From contig DAIDGV010000025.1 of assembly GCA_027452205.1 (NCBI GenBank), forward strand, positions 1 through 64,000: a stretch of 64,000 nt of DNA, written 5' to 3'. The stretch is from a candidate division FCPU426 bacterium. GTDB lineage: Bacteria > Oederibacteriota > Muellerivitia > Muellerivitales > Muellerivitaceae. The position numbers and the translations under genes were made by a program. Positions 63,774 through 64,000 of the stretch are shown piece after piece. Within the stretch, counting starts at the first letter, position 1, and every line of letters begins with the position of its first letter. Below the pieces are notes generated by a model that saw nothing but the letters and a program-made list of their open reading frames with translations, was not told the DNA's origin and ran no database searches.

Positions 63774-64000
63774 TTAAGCGGTCTTCCCTTTCGCTTCAGC
63801 GACGGCGCTAAGGGCATAAACCAATTTGCGTTGCGGTCCAGCCAACACTTGAACGATGCCGGAGATCGGCGACTTCATGCTGCCGAGAGCCTTGGCAATG
63901 AGAACTTCGCGGCTGGGCAAGTTAGCGACGGCTTTCAGGTCATCCAAAGAGACCTTGCGGCCATCCAACCATCCGCCCTTCACGTTCAACTTCTCGTGGG
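63774..64000 (-). CDS. rplJ: 50S ribosomal protein L10, C-terminal part
   Basis: About 75 codons are visible; the gene continues beyond the right edge. The segment has HEKLNVKGGWLDGR, LPSREVLIAKALGSMKSP and VLAGPQRKLVYALSAVAE, the C-terminal half of L10, which anchors L7/L12 to the ribosome. It lies 76 bases before rplL in the usual order. Confidence 0.93.
   Translation of the reverse strand, partial: HEKLNVKGGWLDGRKVSLDDLKAVANLPSREVLIAKALGSMKSPISGIVQVLAGPQRKLVYALSAVAEAKGKTA

Overview
The window reads as chromosomal DNA from an uncultured, Gram-negative-type bacterium with moderately high GC. Shine-Dalgarno sites are good and ATG, GTG and TTG starts are all used. Outer-envelope traits (an LpoA-like lipoprotein, Wzx, Wzm/Wzt, an O-antigen-ligase-family protein) and a Thr/Ser-rich NHL-repeat lipoprotein fit a candidate phylum near the Elusimicrobiota/FCPU426 area. 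That placement is only a guess from protein style. I see about 56 genes, one insertion-sequence end, no tRNA or rRNA gene and no CRISPR array. No gene-free stretch exceeds about 270 bases.

Layout. 1-1159: the end of an IS3-family element has cut into an NHL-repeat lipoprotein gene. 1203-9688: housekeeping genes on the minus strand (aspS, hisS, an LpoA-like envelope protein with an inserted domain, dut, a BshC-like protein of unknown role, a GT2 glycosyltransferase). 9770-17629: a TPR protein, then sugar activation and lipid-linked sugar initiation genes (phosphohexomutase, Rieske protein, GDP-mannose-type nucleotidyltransferase, epimerase, WcaJ-type phosphotransferase, GT4). 17777-46121: a large mixed-strand surface-polysaccharide locus. 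It has four big multi-pass membrane proteins that look like GT-C enzymes, several GT2/GT4/GT9/CgeB-type transferases, an RgpF protein, dTDP-rhamnose genes rfbA, rfbC and rfbD (rfbB is not here), two nucleotide-sugar dehydrogenases, a Wzx flippase and a Wzm/Wzt ABC exporter. 46202-48740: an orphan UgpC/MalK-type ATPase diverges from an O-antigen-ligase-family gene. 48737-55544: folC, accD and trpABFCD. 55799-58324: hrpB. 58331-64000: a 59-residue membrane protein, tatD, metG, holB, tmk, rplL and the end of rplJ.

How it fits together. The middle 30 kb makes activated sugars (mannose, rhamnose and uronic-acid type), loads the first sugar on undecaprenyl phosphate, extends the chain and exports it. 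Two export systems sit in the same locus, so two glycans or a branched or modified glycan are plausible.

The least ordinary signals lie between genes. (1) Four junctions in the trp/accD/metG/holB region carry inverted pairs of short-period (9-10 nt) phrases of the CACAGAGTA / CACAGATNNA / CACAAAGGG type or an AATTTTGAATT type, one of them with a possible nested hairpin insertion. (2) Two well-formed promoters 36 kb apart share an exact 16-mer ending in the -35 box. (3) hrpB and the ligase gene share a leaderless-looking start signature. (4) A 33-bp copy of an epimerase gene start sits just upstream of the intact epimerase.
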